This document shows, in pieces, positions 33,525 through 44,559 of a stretch of DNA of 64,000 nucleotides. Location: NCBI GenBank assembly GCA_958450365.1, contig CAUEEP010000156.1:1-64000 (forward strand), written 5' to 3'. Source of the DNA: Mesorhabditis belari. Its lineage: Eukaryota > Nematoda > Chromadorea > Rhabditida > Rhabditidae. The stretch's first letter is position 1. Every line of letters begins with the position of its first letter. Both the position numbers and the translations under genes were made by a program. Under the pieces are notes generated by a model. That model was not told the origin of the DNA. It worked only from the letters and a program-made list of their open reading frames with translations, and searched no databases.

Positions 33525-34858
33525 ATAGTGATTTTCATAAGCGCAAATTTGATGCTATGATACTCAACGTAGATGAAATTGGCGCCAAAGATTTTAGCGC
33601 AAAAACGCGGCGCTTTTGCTAGCACCTCGGTACAATAGACACCTAAAACTGTTCAAATTTGGTCAACCGTTTGAAATTTGCAGAACTGTGGATGCTTGTG
33701 ACACGAAAAAAAGGCTAATTTACGTTTATGGACTTAAAATTGGTCTTGACCTTGACTCAGAATCAGGGTTTTTAATGAAGTTTAATTCTATTTTTGATAC
33801 TTTATTTTTTTTTCTCGAATCTGATCCCCTCTCTGCTCATTAGCTCTTTTTTATTCAAAACTCATCACTATTTTTTTCTATTCTGTGTGTTTTGCTCACC
33901 AGTTGATTAGAAAAATGAAAATTTTTGCAGTTCTGCAAATTTTATGGATTTTATCTCTCGTGTATCAAAAAAATGAAATGTTTTTTGTTATTTACAATTC
34001 AATTCATCCTAAATCTCTTTCAAATGACCTTTTCAAGGATAATTTGCACTTTTTCGTTCGATTTGTTTTAAAACTCTTTAGCCATGATGTTATTTTTCTT
34101 TAGCCATGATAGACCAAACAGTATTTATTAGCCATGATATTATTTTTTCTTTAGCCATGATAGACCAAAGAGTTGCAATCTATCAGAATAACTAAAGGAG
34201 GAGAATTTGTCAAAATTAATTTTATAAAGAGCAATTCTGGTGAAGTGCCTCTGAACACGTTCTATTTTTTGAATAAGATTTAGTAGGGAAGGAGACCAAA
34301 TCAACGAATCGTATTCAAGAATAGGGCGGGCATAAGCAACAAAACACATCCGATAAGTTTTGATGTTAGGTATGGTAATAGACCTGAGGATACGGTTAAC
34401 ACTTAGCACACTTTTTCGTTCAATTTGTTTTAAAACTCTTTAGCCATGATGTTATTTTTCAAAATTGGTCGTAAATGATTGTAAAATTTGTATGTTCTTG
34501 AATCTAAATTCTCCGTTCACGCCGCAGTAAAGCTAAACCGGATCTTTTTTGTAAAACCAGTTTTTCCGGTACAATCGAAATTTTGGCTCTGACTATTTAG
34601 AGGCAAAATTTGAACAATTCAACATTTTATCCGTGTTCGTTTTATCGCAAAACCTTTTTCAAAGCTTGACTTCTTTAATCTTTTTCAAAGCAGCCAAACG
34701 GTTGACGAAATTTGAACAGTTTTAGGTGTCTATTGTATCGAGGTGCTAGCAAAAGCGCCGCGTTTTTACGCGAAAATCCTTGGCGCCAATTTAATCTACG
34801 TTGAGTATCATATCATCAAATTTGCGCATATGAAAATCACTATAACAAGGAAACAACT
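33525..34858. repeat. Fold-back with ~165-bp terminal arms enclosing a LINE fragment
   Basis: The left arm (33525-33690) contains CTCAACGTAGATGAAATTGG, GCGCTTTTGCTAGCACCTCG and CACCTAAAACTGTTCAAATT. The right arm (34690-34858) is its reverse complement with few mismatches. The 1-kb interior holds a reverse-transcriptase fragment (34140-34409) and TAGCCATGAT[AG] repeats. Confidence 0.85.
34140..34409 (-). pseudogene. Non-LTR retrotransposon (LINE) reverse-transcriptase C-terminal fragment
   Basis: An 89-aa minus-strand frame contains YARPILEYDSLIWSP, then IQKIERVQRHFTRI and YSDRLQLFGLSWLKKK. This is the well-known block after the RT domain of CR1/Jockey-like LINEs (Y.RPILEY.S.VWSP ... IE.VQR.FT ... 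Y..RL..L.L..L..R). No upstream RT or endonuclease region is present, so it is a dead fragment. It lies inside the arms of the 33525-34858 fold-back. Confidence 0.82.
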
Positions 34859-34934
34859 TTGACTCCTTCTTTCTTCCCTTCTACTTTTCTCTTTTCTTTC
34901 CCTCTTTCTCTTGACAAGTTAAGGTACCGAATCG

Positions 34935-34997
34935 CTCAATGGTTAGAACAATTGCCCCGAAAGAAAAAGGTCAAAGTTCAATCCCCTCTATGGAAAT
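34935..34997 (+). repeat. tRNA-like sequence in left palindrome arm
   Basis: GCTCAATGGTTAGAACAATT (box A-like) and GGTCAAAGTTCAATCCCC (box B-like). Its mirror image is at 36741-36806 and a cousin is at 21352-21422. No intact acceptor stem. Confidence 0.55.
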
Positions 34998-35843
34998 TTT
35001 CTTCCTACTAATTCCTTCCTTTCTTTCTTTCTTTCTTCCTTGTTTCCTTCCTTTCTTCTTCCCCCTTATTCCTCTGTTCTAAAGCTTTTCAAAGCTCTTT
35101 TTTAGTTCTAAAACTTAAAAAAACTATTATAATCTCTTATTCAATTCAAATGAGTTGATAGAATGATAAAAAGGTTCGCTTGAATAAAAATAGGCTACAA
35201 GACTAGGATAAATTTGGTTTAAAACAAGATTACGGTAGTTTTCGAAAGTTGAACGTTTTAGACAACAGAGAGAAAGCTTTATTGTAACTCTAATAAATGA
35301 CATAGTTCATCTCAAAAGCTCTTGTTACTGGAAATTTTAGTTTTACTAACATTTTAGAAGCTAACCTAGAAGTTTTAGCTTACTACTTTACACTCGAGTT
35401 TGTACCCAGACAAATAGCTTCATTAATCTTTTTCATCTTTTGTTCTTATCTACGAAATTCCTGAAAAACGAACGAGTAATAGCCGGCGTGTTTACTGATC
35501 GCGCTCGGGTTGTCCTTGTTTCGGTTTTCTGTCACCTGAAAAAAAAAGATAATGTTGATGCAAAATGATCTCTGTCATATGAAATATCAATCGGTTGATA
35601 AAATTGATTGGATTTCAAATCTAATTTAACTTTAGAAAGATCTAAAACTCACATGGAAATTCATTGCCAGTTTTTTACTTGCATAGCCAAGTGCTAAAGA
35701 CTCATGTTTACCGTAAATTTCTTTCTGTCTTTCTAAAACTGTCTTTTTTGTCTTTCTTTTTGATGCTTGATTGTTATTTGATTGTTATTAATCATTGTTC
35801 AATGTTTACTAATCATTTGATTAAGTTTAAACAAATCAATGAA

Positions 35844-38800
35844 ATGATTTGGTTCGAAAGGAGTACATGGAATATCATCCAAATGGCATTTGGAATGATG
35901 CTCACATTCATCGCCTCAATGTGTCATTCGTTTATCGCGGAAACGGTGAGCAAATGAGCATAACTTTAAATAATACTATACCATAGTTATTCTAGGGTTT
36001 CTATCCATCCAACTAGTAAATAAACAAGTTCATCAATGCTTTCTTATGTTTTATAAATTTCAATCCAAATTTCCTTATCAGTTTTAGATCTTTCTAAAGT
36101 TAAATTAGAATTGAAATCCAATCAATTTTATCAACAGCTGATATTTCATATGATAGAGATCCTTTTTCATCAAAATTATCTCTTAATTTTTTTTTAGGTG
36201 ACAGAAAACCGAAACAAGGACAACCCGAGCGCGATCAGTAAACACGCCGGCTATTACTCGTTCGTTTCTCAGGAATTTCTTAGATAAGAACAAAAGATGA
36301 AAACGATTAATGAAGCCATTTGTCTGGGTACAAACTCGAGTGTAAAGTAGTAAGCTAAAACTTCTAGGTTAGCTTCTAAAATGTTAGTAAAACTAAAATT
36401 TCCAGTAACAAGAGCTTTTGAGATGAACTATGTCATTTTTTAGAGTTACAATAAAGCTTTTTCTCTGTTGTCTAAAACGTTTAACTTTCGAAAAGTACCG
36501 TAATCTTGTTTCAAACCAAATTTATCCTAGTTGTAGTCTATTTTTATTTAAGCGAACCTTTTTATCATTCTATCAACTCATTTGAATTGAATAAGAGATT
36601 ACAATAGTTTTTGAAAGTTTTAGAACTAAAAAAGAACTTAGAAAAGCTTTAGAACAGAGGAATAAGATAAGGGGGAAGAAGAAAGAAAGGAAACAAGAAA
36701 GAAAGAAAGAAAGGAAGGAAGGAATTAGTAGGAAGAAAATTTCCAGAGAGGGGATTGAACTTTGACCTTTTTCTTTCCGGGCAATTGTTCTAACCATTGA
36801 GCTATTCGGTACCTTAACTTGTCAAGAGAAAGGGGGAAAGACGAGAGGAAAGACAAGAGAAAAGAAGAAGGGAAGAAAGAAGGAGTCAAAGTTGTTTTCT
36901 TTCAGAGCATGCATGCTTTACGCGGCCTCTTTGATCTCAAATGTTGTCGCACCTCCTTTGGTTTATGTTCTAGGTATTGTAAAACCTATTTCAATCAAAT
37001 CCTCTTCATTCAGGTTTACGATTTTCCCTATTCCTTGGCGCTTTCTTCTATGCTATTTACATGTCAGCGTTCTTTCATTTAACATCATGGTATCTGTATT
37101 CGGGAGCGATAGCTGATGGATTGGTGTCTGGATGTGGGTTTGAAAAAAACAATAATTGTAAATGAATTGAAAATAAGGTTGATGGAAGGTTAAAACCTAA
37201 TGGTCTAATGGCTTAGAGGTAACTTTTCTTTAATTAATAGAAAAATTGTCTTTACTTAACAATTCTAACAGTCTAAACAGTCTAAACAAGAGTCAGTTTA
37301 TTGAAATTTCTTGGAAAGAACTTTCTAAATTGGTTTTTGTTAGCACTGATGCTTGGCTCTTGTCGAGTTTAGGGGATTTTTAGATAAGAAGGCTAGCTTT
37401 AAATATTTATATCTCTAGAAGCAATATTTTCAATAAATCTTTTGGTTAGAATAAAGCTTGTCCAATGAATCTTGTCAAAATAGCTATTGATTAATGAATA
37501 AATTTGGAAATTGCTCAAAATTCTAGTAAAATTATTAAATGTCAAATGTCAAAACTGTCTTGAGAATATGTCTACATTCAAAATTATTTAGTGATGTGGA
37601 CAGCCGTTGGTCAGTATATGACGTTGAACTCCAATGAGAGAACAGTTGGACGAAATAGCAGTCTTATGTACATGATAATCATGTCTGGGTGAGTAAATTT
37701 AATCTCTTATCCGATTATTGACAATATCAAATACAATTTAAACCTAAAAACTTATTGTTTGATATAAAGATCTACACCAATCTGATCAAATTGGATATTC
37801 CTTTGAATTATCCTTTGAATTCTTTTCAGTACTCTCTGGGGTGGTGTCTTTCTCGTGGTGATGTTTGGCTCGAAGAGTGATCGAGATATTTCATGTAGGT
37901 AAATGAGTCCTAAAGTTTTTTATTCTATTGGGTTGGTGAATTGAAAACTATTGGGTTGGTGAATTGGACTTTCAACTAAAATTTATTCAACATAAAACCA
38001 TCAATTCATTCGATATAATTTCCATTATTATTGACGGCTTCTGCCCATTTTACAGGCAATTTGCGGATTCCTCTTTCGTAGTAGGATTTTGGTTTTGAAT
38101 CTAAAAACTTTCAAAGCCAATTTTTGACTGCTTCTTCCTAATCGAAGTGTTCTCCTGCAAGCTCATTACTCATGATCCGGAATAAATAGTAATCGAAAGG
38201 GGCCAGGTCCGGACTGTATGGGGATGCGACAAAAGTTCCCAAACAAGGCTATTTATTTTAGAGCGAGTCAGTTTTGCAACATGAGGGCGCGCGTTGTCGT
38301 GGATGAGAACGAACTTTGACTTGGAGGCCCTATTCTTCTTCAGGGATTCATTCACCTTTTCCAACTGTTCACTGTATTTGATTGCATTAAGGGTCGTCTT
38401 GCTATCCAGCAACTCCCAGCACACCATTCCCTCCATATCCCAGAAAACGCAGAGCATAAACTTCTTCTGGTGCAAATCGGGCTTAGGGTCACTTTCGGTT
38501 GCTTGGTGAATTGAAAACTTCCGGACTTTGAACTAAAATTTATGCAACATAAAACTATCAATTCATTCCAAATAATTTCTATTATTATTGACGACTTCTG
38601 CCCATTTTACAGGCAGTTTGCGGATTCCTCTTTCGTGATTTTGGATTTGAGGATTTTGGTTTGTGTGTGAGACAAGTGTGAGACTCAAAAATGGAGGACT
38701 GGAGATGTCAGCCGTCAGCCCAGTTTGAGCACTTTCTTCAAAAGAAACCCATTTTGCTGTCAATAGAAAAGTTGTAGAGAATCAAAAATGAAGCTTATAT

Positions 38801-41800
38801 CCAAATTTTCAAAAAGATACACTTAGTAGTTTCGCTTAAAATGCAAGTTTTGTGAAAATTCGTAAATTTGGCATTTCTTGAAAACCAGTTTTTGAATCGT
38901 TCTGAAAATTTGGAGATAAGCTTCATTTTGGATTCTCTACAACTTTTCCATCGACACCAAAATGGGTTTCTTTTGAAGAAAGTCCTCAAACTGTGACATA
39001 TAACAGTAGCCCGCAGTTTTTAATTCACCAACCCAATAATTCTTTTACGAATACATTACTCTTTTATAAATTTACCTTCAAAAGCAAGCTTTTAGTGTCA
39101 ACTCAATACATTCTCTATTCCGTATTCACTGCTGTTTCCCTACTCGGCGGGCTCATCTTCTTAATGCTTCCAAATCCACCAGAAGATCGAAATGAGAAGA
39201 AAAAACTTGATGATGATCAACCGAGAAATCATTGGGGAGAGGTTTTGGAGGAATTATGTAAGTTTCACTTTTATCCGAAAGTTGAAAAGGTTTTAGATAA
39301 ATCAGCACGGTTGGTGATCACGTTCGATTTCCTACTGATTGCCATTCCGTCAGCTTTCACTGGAATCGAGTTGTCATTTTGGTAAGTTGAGAAGAAGTAG
39401 CTTTGCCTTAACTACAATAGATTTCCTATAAAGTAGTACAATGGATTACAGTAAAAAATAGCTAATAGATTGAGTACTATGTGTTGATATGGCTTACTCT
39501 TTTTAGAAACAACTAATGCTTCAATTCACTTACAGTTTTTATCATTTAAAAACTCTATTGTTCTTTTAAAAGTAGATCTTTTAAAAGTAGTTCTTTTAAA
39601 AATAGTAGCTTAAAAGTAGTAGTTTAAAAGTAGATTTCTATTTGACCCTAACTTCACCAATAAACAAGTCTAAACAACAGTGAGTAAAGTTTTAGACTTA
39701 ATGAATCAAATCTTTATTTAAAGAAAAGCAAAACTCAAATGAAATCAAGTCAATATTTCCTTCCAAATGTTTTTTTCTTTTTTTAAATCACATTGTTTTT
39801 CAGGGTAGGCGTCTATCCAACATCTCTATCATTCACGAAAAGCTTCTCGATGAACACCAATGTGATGATTGCATTGAATTGCATATCAGTTGGACTTGGA
39901 GAGCTTTTAGGTATCAAAATAACTCTTTTCCAAAAATTTTGCCTTTAGGTGGTCTCATTTTTGGAGTCTTTGGCAAGAAACAAACGAGCGTAGGGAGATA
40001 TCCATTTATGTGGCTTGGAACGGCTTTGAGGTTTGTTCTAGAAAAAGTAGATGGTTATTTCTTGAATATTTCAAGTAGTTACTGTAGTTTTTTATCAAAA
40101 TTTCTATATTTTAGCATTGTTGCGTATATTGCTATTTGGTTGAATATACCCGGACCCGCTTCGTTTGAGGAAACTTATGAGATTTCTGTGATTCATCCAA
40201 AGTTAGTTAATCAAGCTTTTTCTCAGTAAAGTTCTCTTATTTTCTCTAATTCTCTTATTCTCTTATTCAAAGTTCTCTGATTCTAAGCTCCTTTTTTTCA
40301 GTATTGCTTTGGCATTAATCTGTGGCTTTCTACTGGGATTCTTTGACTGTTGCATCAATTCGATGATCTACCCATACATCTCAGTGCAATTCGAGGGACA
40401 AACAAAGCAAGCGTTTGCTTTGTCCAAATTTTTCCATGTAAGTTCAGAAAACGAAAGTATAACTTGAATAACTTGAACACTGTTCAAACGAGCATCACTC
40501 TTGTGACTCATTTAACAAGAAGAAAGCTCTTTTACCAAAACTTTTGTCATGTAACCTCCTAAAACTCACTTAAACTACAAGCTCATTGAAAAATAGTGTT
40601 TTCGAGTACTGCGTTTTCTAAATTGCACTTATTTGTAAAAACTATTGTAGCCAAGTTGTCACTTTGCATTTAATCAGCCCAATTTTGATATCATTGACTG
40701 AGCTTTATGATTCCTCATCGAATGATACCAAAGTCTGAGTTGATCGGATGTAAACTAACGGTTTGACTACGGTAGTTTGCTCAAATAGGTGCCTTTTAGG
40801 AAACCCATTACTCGCGAGGAACACACTCTACTCAAAAATGCTTCCCAATTTTGCATTTGTCAAATTGGCATCTTCAAGCTACTTCAAAAAGTTGCATTTG
40901 AAGTAATAGGTTGACCGGAAAGTTTAATAGCTTTGATTCAATCCAGTCAGGAGTTTCCATTTTGCAGCAAAAAGGTTCAAAGTCAACGTTTCACTCAAAG
41001 AAAGCGGAGATTTTTCAAAAGTTTCTTTTTTAATTGACCCATTTGCCAATTAAAGGGCGTCAAAAGTTCTTATCCTTTTAACGGGGGTAGTCAAAACAGC
41101 GCCATAATAGAAAACGTTCAAAACAGCGCCGTCAAATTTCTCACACTCCAAAAACCAAGCCAAAAAGCCTTTTTATATCAAAAAATTCCTTGCGTTCTTG
41201 GCTACATGATGGGTGAAACAGTTTTTAAAAAAGTTAATATTTCATAGATAAAAAGAGCACTCAAAATGGGTCTCTAAAGATATTCAGTTAACCAACTGAG
41301 TATCACTCGACACACATTTTAAGTGCTCTTTTTATCTAGGAAATATTAACTTTTTTAAAAAACTGTTTCACCCATCATGTAGCCAAGAACGCAAGGAATT
41401 TTTTGATATAAAACTTGAACCGGCTTGGTTTTTTGGATTGTGAGAAATTTGACGGCGCTGTTTTGAACGTTTTCTATTATGGCGCTGTTTTGACTACTCC
41501 CCCTTTTAACTGAATACTTTTATTTAATTCTTCAAGCTACAGTCCGCTTTTTTAAGGGTACTTTTTGAAATGAATTATGAACCAATCGATCTATAGTTTG
41601 TTTTATCAAAAAGTCCTATTATTGATTTACAAATCGCTCTTTAAGAAATTCTGAAAAGCTCGCGTTCGTTCATTTTTTTAATCATTTGAAGTTGAGCAGT
41701 CAAAAACGATAAAACCGTTTTCGATTCTCGATTTGATTCCGATTTGAGCACTTTTCCTTAAAGAAATCTATTTTGGTGTTTGAAGACAAAAAATAGAGAA

Positions 41801-43260
41801 TGAAAAGTTAGGCGGATAGACAAATTTTCATAACATTTCACCAAGTCGTTTCCATTCTATGTCCATTCTAAGGATTTAAAAAAAAAAAAAACAAGAATTC
41901 CCGTTCGAATTTGCTTCAAAGCGGACTCAAATCTGCCTAAAAATAAGCGAAATGTGATAGTTAATCTTTTTTATTCAAAGCAAATCACACATTAATCAGC
42001 TAATCATTCATTTATAAACAAAAATTACAAAAAGACGGATAAGACTTTCCGGTCAAACCAATAATAAGTCAAGCGCATCAATCAATTTTCGGAATCTAAT
42101 CGACTAGTGCTAAAGTAACCAACAAATGATTGCAAAATGAGGTATTCCATTTTGAACTCAAAGTCTACCTCAAGGCGGTAATGATAAACTACCTTATTTT
42201 CCCTAATAGTAGTGCCCCGAATTAACGAATATTTTACAGTTTTCAAGTTTTCACAGAAGCTCAGCAAGTCTAATCCCCCAAAAGATCTCATTGTCAGCTA
42301 CATTTTGGACCCCACATCGTTCTGATCTGCAGTTTTCAAGGCTTCGAGCAATTTAAACGAAGCTTACGGTGCACTACTATTAGAGAAAATATGGTAATAC
42401 AAGATAATAATGCAAGATAAAAAACTTTGATCTTTTGAATAATTTAAATACCGTACTCTCTTTAATACTAGTGCCCCTCCCGGCGAGCCGAGTTGGTGAC
42501 TATTTTACGGTTTCCAAGTTTTCACAGAAGCTCAACACTCTAATCCCCCGCTAGATCTCATCGTCAGCTACATTTTCCGACCCCACATCGATAGGTTCTG
42601 ATAAGCGGTTCTCGAGATTTCGAGCAATTTAGGCGACGCTTAGGGTGCACTACTATTAGGGAAAAGTACGAGCGGTTTTTTGAGTCCTATAGACGCTCCT
42701 ATAGGGGGTGCTTCCATTAGAGCTTTTACGGTACTTTGCCTTTTAACCGATAGAGCAAACGTAATCACAGAGCGTCGCGTTTGCGCAACTCCAACTCTTG
42801 ATATAAATACCGTATTCTCTCTAATACTAGCGCCCCTCCCGGCGAGCCGAGTTGGTGACTATTTTACGGTTTCCAAGTTTTCACAGAAGCTCAACACTCT
42901 AATCCCCCGCTAGATCTCATCGTCAGCTACATTTTCCGATCCCACATGGTTCTAATAAGCGGTTTTCAAGATTTCGAGCAATATAGACGAAGCTTACGGT
43001 GCACTACTATTAGGAAAAATATTCCTTTTTTTCAGTCTGCTTTGAGTGCCGTTTGTCTCTTCTACGGCTCCGTGTTCTCAATTCAAGTTCAACTATCAAT
43101 CCTCCTCGTCGGAACAATAATCTCTTCAATATCTTACACATACGGAGAACGAAGATATCATGCAAAACAAAGGCGTTTTATATTAGAATCGGAGTCATCG
43201 GGGCGGCCGTTAGCTCAAACGATTAGCAGTATCAGCTCTGACTCATTTCACAAATTATAA
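35844..43260 (+). CDS. UNC-93-like / MFSD11-like transporter, gene 1
   Basis: Thirteen exons join in phase: 35844-35945, 36198-36259, 36906-36973, 37014-37133, 37592-37688, 37830-37894, 39096-39257, 39297-39381, 39804-39910, 39949-40030, 40115-40201, 40302-40437, 43036-43260. They encode 465 aa, close to MFSD11 (about 450), with roughly 12 hydrophobic segments. Landmarks: SKHAGYYS (about 48-55); LMWTAVGQYMTLNSNERTVG (118-137), the family's L.WT..G.Y.T.NS.E...GRN; IPSAFTGIELSFW (242-254); VGVYPTSLSF; GFLLGFFDCCINSMIYPYI (354-372), like LLG.GD.CFNTQ; QAFALSKFFH; and YHAKQRR in the tail. Family knowledge: major-facilitator fold; C. elegans UNC-93 regulates a two-pore potassium channel, but most paralogues are uncharacterised. 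Intron 6 carries a mariner; intron 12 (2.6 kb) a fold-back and three MITEs. Exon 2 lies in a palindrome arm. Confidence 0.88.
36741..36806 (-). repeat. tRNA-like sequence in right palindrome arm (intron 2)
   Basis: Minus strand: GAATAGCTCAATGGTTAGAA and GGTCAAAGTTCAATCCCC. Mirror of 34935-34997; tRNA-derived, not a functional gene. Confidence 0.55.
37225..37440 (+). repeat. ~210-bp direct repeat, copy 1 (UNC-93-like intron 4)
   Basis: Starts AAAAATTGTCTTTACTTA and contains CAGTCTAAACAGTCTAAACA and GGCTAGCTTTAAATATTTAT. The second copy is at 43648-43840, just downstream of the same gene, in the same orientation. Confidence 0.85.
37926..39038 (-). mobile_element. Composite mariner element (DD34D transposase relic plus non-autonomous copy)
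   Basis: The ends are TATTGGGTTGGTGAATTGAA and TTTAATTCACCAACCCAATA, with TA duplications. The left part (37926-38500) encodes, on the minus strand, the C-terminal half of a mariner transposase: FWDMEG, then VLIHDNARPHVA, then after a 1-bp frameshift SPDLAPFDYYLF. Counting between the last two Asp gives the mariner spacing of 34. At about 38503 a second terminus (TTGGTGAATTGAAAACTTCC) begins a transposase-less copy that closely resembles the element at 62500-63022. So two mariners are fused or nested. The whole lies within intron 6 of UNC-93-like gene 1 and should be spliced out. Confidence 0.85.
41075..41512. repeat. Near-perfect fold-back, ~185-bp arms
   Basis: The left arm (about 41084-41265) starts GGGGGTAGTCAAAACAGCGC and contains CTACATGATGGGTGAAACAG. 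The right arm (about 41320-41508) is its reverse complement. A loop of about 55 bp lies in the centre. It sits in intron 12 of the UNC-93-like gene. The high arm identity suggests recent origin. No TIR family match elsewhere in the window. Confidence 0.88.
42190..42395 (+). mobile_element. MITE, TACCGTATTTTCTC family, copy 2
   Basis: TACCTTATTTTCCCTAATAG start, AGAGAAAATATGGTA end, shared interior (CAGAAGCTCAGCA, TTGTCAGCTACATTTT). Shorter interior than copy 1. In intron 12 of UNC-93-like gene 1. Confidence 0.82.
42449..42669 (+). mobile_element. MITE, TACCGTATTTTCTC family, copy 3
   Basis: TACCGTACTCTCTTTAATAC start and full interior (CGGCGAGCCGAGTTGGTGAC; CCCCACATCGATAGGTTCTG). The right end is degraded to AGGGAAAAGTACG. 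It abuts a fragment of the 7065-7890 family (42688-42790). Confidence 0.85.
42808..43021 (+). mobile_element. MITE, TACCGTATTTTCTC family, copy 4, abutting the last exon
   Basis: TACCGTATTCTCTCTAATAC start with the full interior; the right end decays to TTAGGAAAAATATT. Its last bases lie about 12-15 bp from the 3' splice site of the final UNC-93-like exon (43036), so the polypyrimidine tract TTCCTTTTTTTCAG immediately follows the element. Confidence 0.85.
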
Positions 43261-43498
43261 TACACTCGAGAAATCGATATAATCAATGTTTGTACAGTTT
43301 AGAAAGCTAAGCTTTTGACAAATGTTTCATATTTTTTTTCGACGATGAAAACAAATTTGTAAGACTCTTTCAAATGAGTTGAATGCTTTGAACGGTTTTT
43401 GACAATTGATCTTTTAAAAGCAATTACTTTTTCTTGTTCTGAATTCTTTACGCATTTTTTTTGAATATTTTCACTTTTTACGGTTCTTCTTTGTGTAC

Positions 43499-43504
43499 AA
43501 TAAA
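43499..43504 (+). terminator. Candidate poly(A) signal of UNC-93-like gene 1
   Basis: AATAAA about 240 bp after the stop, following a T-rich stretch. The nearest clear match downstream of the gene. Confidence 0.35.
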
Positions 43505-43647
43505 TTCTAAACAATTTGGAAGATGCAAAGCAAAAGCAAAAGCTATCAAATAATCAAAAACTGCAAATTTTTAAATTCATAAAGTTTTTCTAAATGTCTA
43601 AAAGTCTTCTTGGTCTAAATGCTCCTTGGAATCATCTCATTTTGAGA

Positions 43648-43840
43648 AAAATTGTCTTTACTTAGTAATTCTAACAGTCTAAACAGTCTAAACAAGAGTG
43701 AGTTTATTGAAATTTCATGGAAAGAACTTTCTAAATGGGTTTTTGTTAGCACTGATGCTTGACTCTTGTCGAGTTTAGAGGATTTTTAAAGAAGAAGGCT
43801 AGCTTTAAATATTTATAAATCTAGAAACAATATTTTCATT
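43648..43840 (+). repeat. ~200-bp direct repeat, copy 2
   Basis: Same sequence as 37225-37440 with about 10 differences, here 390 bp beyond the UNC-93-like stop codon. The two copies bracket exons 5-13 of the gene. Confidence 0.85.
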
Positions 43841-44089
43841 TACTTTACAGAGGAAAACAGTTCAGCCTTTCTAATTAGATCAAAAAGAGCACAATTGGAA
43901 AGATTAACTCTGAGAAAATTGCAGAATTGACGAATGCTATTCTACTTGAGAATGACTCAATCTCTGACCGGGTATAGGGTTCGTTCTGTTGATTCCAAAG
44001 ATGTAGATAACTTTTGCTGGTTCAGGAGTGCAAATAATCAGTTGAGAATTGAAAACTAATAGTTGTTTACACCTTTGCAATGGCAAGCT

Positions 44090-44507
44090 TTATGCATCCG
44101 ATTTCGATCTTTGAGTTGAGGCCATTTCTTGGGTTGGGCAGTTTGAATATCAATAAAAAGATATTGTTTTTTTGCTCTGGTTCTATTCTTCTCATGCCAA
44201 ACTTATATTGCTTCTCCTTTTTCATAATTAAAAACAACTTTTTATTGCATTCCATTATTTGAAGCATTTCTATAATAAACATTTTTTTAAAAATTCCAAA
44301 AACTTATAGATTTGACTATTTTAGTTGTTTTAAGAAGTTTAGAAGCTTGGCTGCTCCATAAAATGTTGTTTTTAATTATCAAAAATGGAAAGCAATAAAA
44401 GTTTGACATGAGGAGAATAGAACCAGAGCAAAAACAATATCTTTTTATTGACAATCAAACTGCTCAACCCAAGAAATGGCCTCAACTCAAAGATTTTCGA
44501 ACTCAAA
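44090..44507. repeat. Fold-back, ~145-bp arms
   Basis: The left arm (about 44097-44262: TTGAGTTGAGGCCATTTCTT ... CTCATGCCAAACTT) is the reverse complement of the right arm (about 44365-44507). The short ORFs on either strand here are mirror images. Confidence 0.82.
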
Positions 44508-44559
44508 GAAAAAGAAAGACTCAAAGATTCAAAGATCAAGAATGATTTTATTAATATAA

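Larger units (their letters stand above)
34853..36900. repeat. ~2 kb palindrome: inverted duplication of UNC-93-like gene 1 exon 2 and introns
   Basis: The left arm (about 34853-35651) is a near-identical reverse complement of the right arm (about 36079-36900). The spacer of about 430 bp holds exon 1 of the UNC-93-like gene. The right arm comprises the 3' part of intron 1, all of exon 2 and nearly all of intron 2, ending about 6 bp before exon 3. The left arm therefore contains an antisense copy of exon 2 (35525-35458) identical over the coding bases I compared. Both arms include a tRNA-like sequence and CTTT/GAAA microsatellite. Confidence 0.9.

Noticed and set aside
35664..35843. Upstream in-frame extension of UNC-93-like gene 1 from the ATG at 35664
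   Set aside because: The extension is low-complexity, hydrophobic and absent from paralogue 2. The ATG at 35844 matches the family N-terminus length.
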